Positions 11,343-21,569 of a stretch of DNA of 64,000 nt are shown piece after piece. Position 1 is the first letter of the stretch, and the number at the start of each line of letters is the position of its first letter. The stretch is from positions 1 to 64,000 of the forward strand of contig WHVD01000074.1 of NCBI GenBank assembly GCA_015178975.1, in the 5' to 3' direction. The translations under genes and the position numbers were made by a program. The stretch comes from Hysterangium stoloniferum. Taxonomy: Eukaryota; Basidiomycota; Agaricomycetes; Hysterangiales; Hysterangiaceae. The notes under the pieces were generated by a model. It made no database searches. It worked only from the letters and a program-made list of their open reading frames with translations, and had not been told where the DNA came from.

Positions 11343-11449
11343 ATAAGGGACTTCCTGATTGTATCAAGGATGAAATAGTAAAGCTTCAAGTACAACTAGA
11401 AATTTTTGCAGAATTATGAACAGCTGCTCTTTGACATGATTCCTATTAT

Positions 11450-12660
11450 TGGAGAAGAGAAAATGAATGTCAACAAGATACAACTATGATATTTACACCA
11501 CAAGATTTGAGAGAAAACAATCAACTATACATTTGACATCAAATATGAGCCAAAGAATAGCTTTGACTTCAAAACTGACTCAAGCCCTGAGAATAATCAA
11601 TTGGATCCAATGGTTGATTACTTCCTGCCAAGTGTGAAAGAAGGTTCAAGGAAGGATTGTGTATTCTATATGGAGAAAAAGGGCATTCACCAAGAAATTG
11701 TCTTAAATGACAACCTTGACCAGGAGCAAAAGGAAGATTTGTCAAGTGTCAAGATATAAAAACTCAGTCTGACAAGAATTCAACTTCTAATTTTCAGTTG
11801 AATCAAGAGTTGAAACATTAAATGAAAATTTAAAGAAGGATACTCTTCAGATGTGTGTGGAGTATTGAAAGAAATTAAATCATGTTGAAAAAAATCCAAC
11901 ACTAATACTATGAGTGGTAACAACTTCTGATTCTTTAATTATTGAGCTTAAATCAGAGAAAATTCTGCAAATAAAAGCATTAATTGATTCAGGATCTTGT
12001 CACATATTTATCAAAAAAACATTTTCCAAACAGAAGAATCTTGTGTATAATTGGCTCAACAATCCACTATCTTTAAAATTAATCAATGGATCTATTCTGA
12101 CTTCTGGAACATTTATGCATACAACCACCTTACAAGTTTATTTTCCATCCAGGCAGACTCAAGATCCACAATTCTTTTTAACCAATCTGGATATGTCTTG
12201 TCGGGTGGTATTAGGACTGAACTGGCTGAAACAATACAATCCTATGATTGACAGGTGTTCTTGCTGTATAATGTTCAAACCTACTTTGACATATTTGACA
12301 AATCTGAATCTAATTCAATGATCAGTCGAGACATTATTGGACAAGAAGCATGCTTTGATCTCAGTGAGTCATTCATTTATTTCTGAGAGAGTTCATGAAA
12401 AATTGAAACCTGAGACTATAATATTAACTCAAGTATCAATATAGTAGACCAAAAAACATATTTGTGAGCCACATGAGCTAAAGATTCACAAACTTTCATG
12501 ATTATTATTCACAATGAATCCTTCAAGACTTGTATGGCCTCTGGTGCTGCTATTGCAACTTCAACTTCTGTTCCATTCAATATACTGAATGTGCTGACAG
12601 AATATTCCAACTTTGTCAATGTCTTTGACAAGCAATGGCATAGATCAAATTTTCTTCATC
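11450..12660 (+). pseudogene. Ty3/gypsy gag zinc knuckle, protease and start of RT, decayed
   Basis: A zinc-knuckle remnant (GEKGHSPRNC) is readable near 11670-11710 after allowing a frameshift. The ORF at 11914-12321 is a retropepsin, with catalytic ALIDSGSCHIFI and the family's second motif VVLGLNWLKQYNP. The start of RT (LTEYSNFVNVFDK) appears near 12580-12630, after which a Tc1/mariner element interrupts the sequence. Stops and frameshifts are frequent and CpG is very rare, so the copy is old. A thumb-domain piece at 14736-15060 and a chromodomain at 19300-19600 are in the same orientation and may be the separated remainder. Confidence 0.75.
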
Positions 12661-12662
12661 TA

Positions 12663-14265
12663 CAGTGGCTCAAAAAACTGTCCCAATGTTTTCTCATTTT
12701 TGAAAGGTTGGGTTGGCATGGATTACTGACATAAGCAGAAAATCTAAGTAAATTATCAAAGGTACTATAGGATCATGGCTTGAAGGTAAGCCTTGGTTCA
12801 TGTGATTTGAATCAAAACCCATTGAATAATAAATAAAACAAACAGCTACTCATTGGGACAGTTTTTTGACCTATGATTATTTTACTTTCTAGTACTTTGT
12901 ATGCCCCCCTTTTTCCTTTATAACTGCCCTGATACTTCTAGGCATACTTTCTATTAGATATTGGCAGACTTCTGGTTGGATTGCATTCCACTCCTCCACC
13001 ACTCTCCCCCACAATTCATGTATTCCCTTGGGTGATGTGTTATATTTTTGGAGTTGGCATTTGAGGTGTTTCCAAAGATGTTCTATAGGGTCAAGATCAG
13101 GGGATTGGGGAGGCCAGGGTAGTACTTGAATTTCCTTGTCCTCAAACCATTTTGTTGCCTGCTGAGATGTATGTTTAGGATCATTGTCCTGCTGAAAGTA
13201 ATGGTTGGCCTCCATTTCCAACTTTTCAAAACTTTCCATTACTCCCAGCTCCAAAATTTGACAGTATTGTTCAGCATCCATGCTCCCCTGCACTTCTATG
13301 AGCTTTCCCACCCTATTCCAACCCATACAACCCCATACCATGAGGTTATTTCCTCCACCATGTTTGACTGTTGGTATTGTAGTCCTGTCAGACACTGGTT
13401 CTCCCCTTTGTTTCCATACATATGACTTTCCATCTGACCCAATCCTGTTAATCTTTGTCTCATCTGAGCATAACACCCTCTTCCAGTCCTCCACAGTCCA
13501 ATTTTCATGATATTGGGCAAATTTGAGCCACTTCTGACAATGAATGGCTTTGAGCAATGGTCACTTTTGCTTTGTTGCAGAGTAAAAACCATTCTCCTTC
13601 AGTATATTTCTGACTGCTTGGAGAGTGACAGGGTTGGTGATGATAGAATCAATGAATTGGGTAGCCTGAACTGCATTATCAAGCTGTCCAGAGCTAATTG
13701 GATGGATTATTGACTGTTTGTCACAACTGGAAAGCTTGGAAGGATGACCCCCAGGATTGTTCTCCTTGTTCCCATCCACTTCCCTACTAATCCTATTCAC
13801 AGTACTCTTGCCTAGACCAGTTCTTTCCTGGATTTGGCAATAGGAATAGCCTTCATTGAGGAGAGAGACAATAGAAGAGCATTGAGCAGCAGAAATAGAT
13901 CTCATGATGGTGGTAAGAAGTCAGGTTGTAGTTGAACCACTTTAAACCTGTCAAACAAATACAAATAAAGTCATGTGACATGTTTTATTGTCCCCACAGC
14001 CTCCCTCTGCCTTGTACTGGTGTATAACAGTAGGAACACAGGTCAAAAAATAAAGGGTCAAAAAACTGTTCCAATGAGTAGCTGTATTGTTTTATTTATT
14101 ATTTAATGGGTTTTGATTCAAATCACATGAACCAAGGCTTACCTTTAAGCCATGATCCTATAGTACCTTTGATAATTTATTTAGATTTTCTGCTTATGTC
14201 AGTGATCCATACTAAACTAATCTTTCAAAAATGAGAAAACATTGGGACAGTTTTTTGAGCCACTG
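12663..14265 (-). mobile_element. Tc1/mariner element A with about 205-bp TIRs
   Basis: It starts CAGTGGCTCAAAAAACTG, ends with the inverted form, and is flanked by TA on both sides (12661-12662, 14266-14267). Left TIR is about 12663-12869 and right TIR about 14058-14265. Each TIR is bounded at both its outer and inner edge by the same motif in opposite orientation (inner copies at 12851-12869 and 14058-14076). The transposase is encoded on the minus strand. It sits in a gypsy relic. Confidence 0.92.
12889..13905 (-). pseudogene. Tc1-family DD34E transposase with one TGA stop
   Basis: A 338-codon frame runs from ATG 13905 to stop 12889, interrupted only by TGA at 13561-13563 (after SATKQK), where CGA (Arg) would fit the family's usual basic residue. 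The N-terminus has a helix-turn-helix (NEGYSYCQIQERTGLGKSTV) and a second HTH region with GGHPSKLS. The catalytic domain has Asp in LCSDETKI, Asp in QQDNDPKHTS and Glu in DPIEHLWKHL, 34 residues after the second Asp, hence DD34E. It also has the HGGGNNLMVWGCM motif. Length matches intact Tc1 transposases, so this copy was probably active recently on the scale of this region. Confidence 0.92.
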
Positions 14266-14267
14266 TA

Positions 14268-14730
14268 ATATATATTGAAGTAGTACTTGAATGTCCTCAA
14301 CTCTGTCAAATACAAAATTGCCTCCTTTGACAAAGTATTAATTCACCCTGTAGATGAAGTATAAGGCTAATTAGGACACAAGAGGCTCACAAATATATTA
14401 GTTGAAGATCTCATGGAAGGTTTCAACAAATAGATATTAATGATGTAATAGAGGACATATTTTACAGATTTTCTGATTGACTTCCCTCACTCCTTTCATT
14501 GCCCTTTTATGCCTTTGAATGTCAGTCAATGACTATTATTGACTTAACAATGATATCATGTATGAAATAACAAATGATGTCAAGCTGAGACAGGTCAGAG
14601 GTTGAAGGAAAAGTTGAAGGAAAGGTTGAAGGAAAAGTTAAAGGAAAGGTTGAAGGAAAAGTTGAAGGAAAGTTGAAGGAAAGTCAAGTTGAAATATTGT
14701 AGGAAATATTGTTAGAACTGATATTGTATG
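14268..14730 (-). repeat. LTR of gypsy family G3, minus orientation
   Basis: Matches 18405-18835 and, reversed, 63068-63582. The shared block contains CAACTCTGTCAAATACAAAATT at its left part and, read on the minus strand, a CATAAAAGGG promoter box. The left edge is hidden by the Tc1 element, so boundaries are approximate. It contains the expanded 12-bp minisatellite at 14603-14690. Confidence 0.65.
14603..14690 (+). repeat. Minisatellite inside an LTR, 11-12 bp unit
   Basis: About seven copies of GTTGAAGGAAAA/G lie head to tail. The corresponding stretch of the other LTR copies has a different repeat (GAGTTGGAAGTT-type in 63068-63582, few units in 18405-18835), so unit and number vary between LTR copies. 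Confidence 0.75.
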
Positions 14731-14735
14731 ATCAT

Positions 14736-15060
14736 CAGTGTTGAATTTCTAGGATATGTCATTACTCCTGACAGCATATTTATGGATGAAGAAAAAATCA
14801 AAGCCATTCAAGAATGGCTTGACCCACAAAAGGTTTGTGACATCCCCTCATTGTAGGATTCACAAATGTTTATCAAATTTTTATTCCAAGCTATTCTGCC
14901 ATTATTCTACCTCTTACTCAACTAACTTGACAAGAGGTTCAGTGGTATTTTGATGAAAAATGTTGACAGGCATTTAATTATTTGAAAAAAGCTTTCACTA
15001 CAGCTCCAAACTCTTTCATAATCTATTCAGCTCCTGAAAGATGCTTTGTTTCATAATATA
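14736..15060 (+). pseudogene. Ty3/gypsy RT thumb fragment
   Basis: The translation VEFLGYVITPDSIFMDEEKI, followed by AIQEWLDPQK and, after stops, AFNYLKKAFTTAP, is the connection between RT and RNase H of gypsy elements. Several stops are present. It directly follows a G3 LTR, so that LTR or its parent element inserted into this RT. Confidence 0.75.
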
Positions 15061-15084
15061 CAAATACATTTTGAACATTCCCAA

Positions 15085-15186
15085 AGTTTGAAAAACCAAA
15101 TTATGTTTGAATCAAATCCCAGATGTTTAAATGACCTTTAGAGTATATTAGAATTTGATACACTTAATAGTTTTCAGATATCCTCC
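15085..15186 (+). repeat. Repeat family X, 3'-end fragment
   Basis: About 100 bp matching the right end of the copies at 28035-28708 and 35106-35742, ending TTTTCAGATATCCTCC. Confidence 0.7.
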
Positions 15187-15218
15187 CTTCTGCATCAGTT
15201 TCTCCAAATTGAGCAAAT

Positions 15219-17722
15219 AGTAGGCAACAAAACCCTTACAATTTTTTGTACTTTTTGAAAGACATCTCTATTCCTCAAAATATAAATTCTGTAAATTTCT
15301 GAAAATATTCCATAATATACTTCAATATCATATCATACCTTCTTGCATGGACAGCCACAAGGCACCATGTCCTTATTTGGTAAGTCTACTATCCCACACA
15401 AACAAACAACTCACTGTAAGGGTTTTGTTGCACACTATTTTGAAATCTATTGTTATAACAAATTAGTATTTAGTATATATCAGGAAAGTGGGAAGATGAT
15501 AAGAACAGAAAACTGACTAATATTGGTAGGCCGACAGGGACTGATCAGAAGGACTTGGCTGCAGCTTATATGCTGTGCCCTCACAAGTTACTGTCAGGTG
15601 TCCTTAAATTTTGGGCAGGCAAAGACTAGTCCTATCGAATTCCTCATGGTGAGTCACCAATCAGAAATGAAGGATAAGCTGGGTGTTGGGCCAAGGGGTC
15701 AGAGGCTGAGGGTGGGCGAGTGAACACAGAGGCGGGGGGGTACTTAGTGTAAGGCTTATAGGGATGTATGTGGGTGTTCTGAGTCGATATTCTGATTGCC
15801 TAGTAACTACAACTACAGTGGATTTATATATGAGTCATTGGCATCTAGAAAATACTAACTAAGGGAAGAGCAGAAACATTATTGACAAATGAACTTGACT
15901 AGGAACTGGGGTTATGATAAATTCAGAGGCCATGAATTAACTGAGAGCGGGATTACGAGAAAAGGAAATAGTCCACAGGTACAAGTATATATGGGCATAT
16001 GTGAAACATAGAGTAGAATGGATCATCATAATAAAAAGGGACGTATCAAAGCATAACCAGATAGTATGAGTAAAACTTGACAGGGGTGTAAATGGGGTTT
16101 GATCACCATGAGGGTATATGTCAGTGTCGGGTGACTGACAGTTTCTGATGCGATGACTTGATCGATAACTTGAAATGTCAGTTGATGGTGATATCCTCAG
16201 GGACCGTTGGGTTGCAACATGGTTGTAACAGAAGATCAGTAAGTCTCCCATCTATATTGTCTAGAGCCATCTAGGAGAGCTAGCCAGCTCAGCTAGACTC
16301 AGCTAGACACACTACTTTCATGAGATCCCTATTTACTAGTTGGTATAAAAGCTTACTATAAATCTAGGGAGTCTGGGTAGGCTAGAGTCTATGTACATAA
16401 TGGGTGTAGACATTCCCAAATCCCTGATGTAACCCCCCTTTGCCCTGACCACTGCTGCAAGCCTTCTAGGCATGCTTTCAATAAGTTTCTGACACTTCTT
16501 CTTTGGAATCTAGAGGGTATTGCAGGTTATTCATACTCCCCAGCTTCTTGAAATGATTCCAGAGATGTTCAATAGGATTCATGTCTGGAGATTGTGCAGA
16601 TCACTTGAGGACTGTAACACCATGAGCATTGAACCATTTCTGGGCCTTTTTGCTAGTGTACTTGGGGTCATTGTCTTGTTGAAAGATGACATCATCCACT
16701 GATTTGTTGTAATAGTTGAGGATTTGCTAGAGTTCATCATTCAGGATGCTCATATAAAGGTCAGCATCCATCTTTCCATCAATTTGGTTGTAACCCCAAC
16801 CCCAACCCAGCCCATACATCCCCACATCATCAAATTTCCTCCTCCAAACTTGACTGTTCCCTCTACCAACCTATCAGTTAAGCCTTCACCCACAACTTTC
16901 CTTCCATCTGACCCCAACCAATTAATTTTAGTCTCCTCAGACCATATGGCCCACTTCCAGTCCTCCAGAGTCTATTCCAAATGCCTTTCTGCAAACTCCA
17001 ACCAAGATTTCCAATGATAAGATTTGAAAAGTGGCCTTTTTCGCTCTTCACAACAGCCCTCATGCCTTTGGTTTTGAAGTGGCAAGGTAATGTTTGTGAA
17101 GTAATGGGAGTGTTGATGATGTCCTGAAATGCCTTGGTTGCCTGTGTAGCATTATCAACCTTTCCTATGCAAATTATCTGTCTAGCATAGTCACTATTGG
17201 TAGGGTAAGCTTGGTGGGATGGCCACAAGAGGAATTGGGAAGGTCAGGATGATGCTCAGAGCAAATATTACTGGTTGTGGCACTGCTGAGATGAGCTTGG
17301 TGACAGATTTGAGCTCCAGAAATGCCAGAGTCAATCAGAGAATATGCTGAATTTGACTGGAGGAGAGCTTTTGCATTGCGGGTTAGAGTGTTTATGGGAT
17401 TCCAACTGGTTGTTTTCACCTTATATATGTACATTGGAAGAGGGTGGTTGCATGACTTTGTTGAATGTAATAAACAAAATCATATGACTTGGACCCATTT
17501 TGAACTTTAAAGATGTGTGCACAAAACCCTTACAATGAGTTGTTGGTTTGTGTAAGATGATCGACTTACCAAATATGCCTTGTGGCTGTGCATGCAAGAA
17601 GGTATGATGTTGAAGTATATTATGTAATATTTCCAGAAATTTAGAGAATTTATTTCTTGAGGAATAGAAATGTCTTTCAAAAAAGTACAAAACATTGTAC
17701 ATAAGGGTTTTGTTGCCTACTG
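15219..17722 (-). mobile_element. Tc1/mariner element B with about 210-bp TIRs, interrupted by an LTR
   Basis: Inverted repeats of about 210 bp lie at 15219-15433 and 17516-17722 (GGCAACAAAACCCTTACA outward and inverted at the inner edges). TA follows the right end; the left end has lost its first two bases. Minus-strand transposase pieces lie at 16430-17434. The N-terminal HTH is near 17434-17180 and a second part near 17228-16880 includes GWGQMEGKLW. The C-terminal third is readable only with shifts. An LTR-like sequence (about 15480-16229) is nested near the left TIR. Confidence 0.8.
15480..16229 (+). repeat. LTR of family L3, decayed copy
   Basis: Shares the block GGACTTGGCTGCAGCTTAT and the end GGTTGTAACA with the solo LTR at 30180-31019. 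It lies within Tc1 element B. The left boundary is uncertain. Confidence 0.55.
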
Positions 17723-17724
17723 TA

Positions 17725-18390
17725 TTTGTATGTATGTACCTCATCCAAGAATTCATGATAATCTACTAGAAATGATGGAGGTGGAATTTGAGGGTCCAAC
17801 AAATAAGGTTGCAAACCACCATTCTTGAGCTGTTTTACAAAGTACAAAGTTACCATTGTAATTTTTGACTGATCAGATTCAAACAACTTGGGTCAAGCTT
17901 GAAAAACCATTTCACATTGGGCAATAAAATCCTTCAACATTTATGGCTCTTCTCCAGTAAACTCTCTTGGTTTATTAATGAAAATTTCATTTTCTTCCAG
18001 AGTGAATATTTGTTCTTTAAGGACCTTTCCAGAAGCATCTATGAATTGTCAAATCATTTTGACATCTCCAGTGTTGATATTTCTAGAGACTTTCATTTCA
18101 GGAGGTGGCAATTCAGATTCTTGAACTGGGTAAGTCAGAGATTTTGGCAATTTTATGCACTCCTCTATAACCTCTATTGCTTCATGAATTGGTGATGTTG
18201 CTTGAAGACTAGTCATCATTGTAGTTCTTCATGTTTTAGTTAATGAGAACACTGGAATTCTTGATGGTCTAGCAGGTCTTGATGTTGGAAAAGGGGCCAC
18301 AGGTTGAAGTGCCATAATACTTGACTCATTGGCAGACTCAGATGGTGTTCTAGGCTCCATCAACAGTAGTAGTCAGAAAATACTGAGATG
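17725..18390 (-). pseudogene. Gypsy family G3 gag fragment
   Basis: On the minus strand the frame reads FESDQSKITMVTLYFVKQL, a typical gypsy gag helix pattern, with Pro-rich sequence before it. It lies just inside the LTR at 18405-18835, in the order 5' LTR-gag expected for a minus-strand element, and is cut on the other side by Tc1 element B. Confidence 0.6.
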
Positions 18391-18404
18391 GGACCAGATT
18401 TTCT

Positions 18405-18835
18405 TGACAATTATCAAAGTAATAATCAAATATCTTCAACTCTGTCAAATACAAAATTGCCTCTTTTGACAAAGTCTTAATTCATCCTGCAGATGAAGTG
18501 AGGGACTAACTAGGACAGAGGGCTCACAAATAGATATGTCAAATATAATCTCAAAGGATGCAATGACAGTTAGTAATACACTGAATGTGAAATGGATTAT
18601 GGTACAGATTTTCTGACTGCCTTCCTCACTCCTTTTGTCACCCTTTTATGCCTTTGGATATCAGTCAATGACCATTATATGACTTGAAAATGATATTATG
18701 TACATATGAAATAATGAATGATGTCAATCTGAGACAAGTCAAAGGTTAAGTCAAAAATGTTGAAGGATAGCTGAGTTGAAGAGTCAAAAGGTTGTCAGGA
18801 ATTTTGTCAGAACTGGTCTTGTAATGGTTGTGACA
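18405..18835 (-). repeat. 5' LTR of gypsy family G3 (431 bp)
   Basis: Minus-strand ends are TGTCACAACC and TTGTCA. A CATAAAAGGG box gives the orientation. Gag follows downstream on the same strand. The LTR interrupts a copia gag at 18836. Confidence 0.75.
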
Positions 18836-19240
18836 CTGTCATGCTTTTCACAAACTGCTTCCCATATCTCATCATGGGCAGTTTTGAATTTCCAACTTCT
18901 ATAATGAAACTTTGAGGGATCATTGTGAATATATGAGCTTTGATAAGTTACTCCTGTTGGTCATACTCATCCCAGGGCTTCTCAAGTTCTTTGAGAGCTG
19001 CTTCATCTTCTTTCATGACAGCACAAGCAGTGGGTAGTTCCAGCAGTACTTGGATGGTACCATCAATGTGTCACTTCATTCCCTTACCTGCCACTGACAG
19101 TGTGGATATTGTCTGTGTCTTCCACGTGAGCCAAATAGATCAATCTGATTTGAGCGTAGGACTTGGAAGGACTTAGAAGCAGAAATTATAGTCCCATAAC
19201 CTGAAAAGATTATGTATGGATTCTATAGATGGTATACTCA
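18836..19240 (-). pseudogene. Ty1/copia gag fragment (UBN2 type)
   Basis: The minus-strand translation contains ALKELEKPWDEYDQQE, AHIFTMIPQSFIIEVG and, with one shift, KTAHDEIWEAVCEKHDSVT, the conserved order of copia gag polypeptides. It stops abruptly at the G3 LTR, which therefore inserted into it. Confidence 0.65.
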
Positions 19241-19299
19241 GTGATATGGCAAATCACTATTATAACAATCATTAGATCTCAGTTGACAGGTAGGTAAGT

Positions 19300-19600
19300 T
19301 GAAATTGCCTTCCATGAAAATCCATCCAGTCTTTAGTGTGGCCAATATTCAAGGGAGGATACCTCCAGTTAGGCCTCCTCTGGTTGTTAAGGGAGAAACT
19401 CTTGAATGAGAGGTTGAATATATCAAAGATAGCAGATTGGAAAAGGGAAAACTACAATACCTAATGAAATGGAAAGGGTACAAGAGGAATGCACATGGGA
19501 ACCTGCTGACAATCTTGGAAACTCCAAAAAATTAGTGGATAAATTTCATAGCCAACACCTCTTTACACCCAGGAGGATCTCTGCTTTGACCTTCAAAAGA
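19300..19600 (+). pseudogene. Gypsy integrase C-terminus and chromodomain, decayed
   Basis: MKIHPVFSVANIQGRIPP is the end of the integrase GPY/F region. EVEYIKDSRLEKGKLQYLMK with WKGY and, one frame over, EECTWEPADNLGNSKKLVDK is a chromodomain. One frameshift and one TGA are present. It marks the 3' end of a plus-strand gypsy relic. Confidence 0.8.
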
Positions 19601-19757
19601 CTTCCTTTTCAAGCATATATCAATTTCACAGAGACTGTGACTCAGACTGAAACCCTTTGGACCTCTGGCAAGCACATTGAGGGCAATGTGCCTTAAGTAG
19701 GGGGTGATGTCAGGGCATTGATTTTATTTTGATTTTCCTGACAGATCTTCATATCTA

Positions 19758-21357
19758 CAGTGACTCAAAAAACCCTTCCAATGTTTGGTACTTCAGATGT
19801 ATATCCTCAATAACTCAGAGGATAAAATTGCACAAATATCAACATTATTTGTGAATATACTCTATCATATCTAGATTGTTGAAATACAATGCCATTACAT
19901 AAGCTCCAAATATGGAAATACTACAAATATATATATATAGGAGACTCATTGGAAGGGTTTTTTGGCTGACAACTCTGACCCACAAAACTACTTATATTCA
20001 GTACTTAGTATGGCCATCCTTTGCCTTCAACACACCTCCAACCCTCCTAGGCATACTCTCAATCAAATTCTGACACACCTCGGCATCAATCTTGTTCCAC
20101 TCCTCCTTTACCCTCTCCCACAACTCCAGTATTCCTTAGCCTCCTCTTTTTATGATCCCACAAGTGTTCAATGGGGTTGAGGTCTGGAGACTGTGCTGGC
20201 CATCGGAGGACATTAAAATCATTATCTTGAAACCAAGTTTGGGCCTTCTTGCAGGTGTGTTCAGTCATGATCTTGCTAAAAGATGACATCATCCACATAT
20301 TTTCCAGAATAGCTGAGGCCGGCTTGAAGGTTCTCCTCCATAATCTTGAGATAAAGGTCCCCCCCCATCCATCCTCTCATCTATCTTGAAAGAATACCTA
20401 GGTCCTTCCCACAGCATGTAGCCCCATAACATCACAAATCCTTCTCCAAACCTCACAAAAAATCCTTTCTAATGAGTCTCATATATAGATATTTGTAGTA
20501 TTTCCATATTTGGATCTTATGTAATGGCACTGTATTTCCATACTATAGATATGATAGAGCATATTCACAAATATTTTTGATATTTTTGCATTTTTATTCT
20601 CTGAGTTATCAGGGATGTAAATCTGAAGTACCAAACATTGGAAGGGTTATTGAGGCACTCCCAACCATATTGAGACTATTGCACACAGTTTGGGTACAGA
20701 TGGACTGGTTGGTGACATTCCCAAGGGCTTTGGCCACATCAAAAGCAGTGTCAGCCTTCCCAGAGCTGATGAGATGCTGTGCATAGTGAATATTGGTAGG
20801 GGAAAGCTTGGAGGGGTGACTATCAATGGACTTAGAGAGATGACAATGATGCTTGGAGTGAAGTCTAGAGACTGTGCCAATGCCATGGCCAGTAGGAGCC
20901 ACAATGTGGCTAGCTGTATGGACAGCATCAAGCAGTGAGAGAATATGATTCACACTGGCAAGAGACAAAGTGCACATTTTGGGAATTGGGACATTGCTAG
21001 TTGCTAAAGGCCATGTATTTATACTCCAGCACAATGTGGTCATGTGACATCACATGACATCATGTGATATTGTTGATAGGATCCAGTTGGAGGTGAACAA
21101 TCAACAAGGTCACATGACTATAAGCATTTATAGTCATCAAAGCAGCCAGCCAAAAAACCCTTCCAATGAGTCTCCTGCATATACATATTTGTAGTATTTC
21201 CATATTTGGAGCTTATGTAATGAAATTGTATTTCCACAATCTATATATGATAGAGCATGCTCACAAATAATTTTGATATTTCTGCATTTTTACCCTCTGA
21301 GTTATCAAGGATATACATCTGAAGTACCAAACATTGGAAGGGTTTTTTGAGTCACTG
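19758..21357 (-). mobile_element. Tc1/mariner element C with about 210-bp TIRs and a third TIR unit inside
   Basis: CAGTGACTCAAAAAACCC ends are flanked by TA (19756-19757, 21358-21359). TIRs are about 19758-19968 and 21147-21357, each closed at the inner edge by an inverted copy of its outer motif (19947-19965, 21150-21168). Transposase pieces are on the minus strand: N-terminus 21043-20670 (PSKLSPTNIHYAQHLISSGK), then a block with RFGEGFVMLWGYM near 20455-20400, and a C-terminus (QSPDLNPIEHLWDHKK) at 20298-20086. Between the first two lies a third TIR-like unit (20455-20660) instead of the segment with the first catalytic Asp, so the copy is non-autonomous. Confidence 0.88.
20455..20660. repeat. 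Extra TIR unit inside Tc1 element C
   Basis: A full-length copy of the right TIR of the same element, including inner and outer motifs (CATTGGAAGGGTTATTGAGG at the right). It replaces part of the transposase gene. Whether it jumped as a small element or arose by recombination is open. Confidence 0.75.
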
Positions 21358-21569
21358 TAATGCTAATGTCTTTCATCACATACTTCCCCGTATTCCGGTT
21401 ATATCAGAAATTAAACTCAAATAGGGATCCAAAATTCAAGCTCACCTGCCTTGTCGGCCTGTGTAAATGGATTGATGATGGGGCACCCCATATGCTCACA
21501 ACATATTTCACAGAAGTTCCCACTAATAGCAGTGTAGGCTACAAACTACCCATCTATGAATCCACTCAG

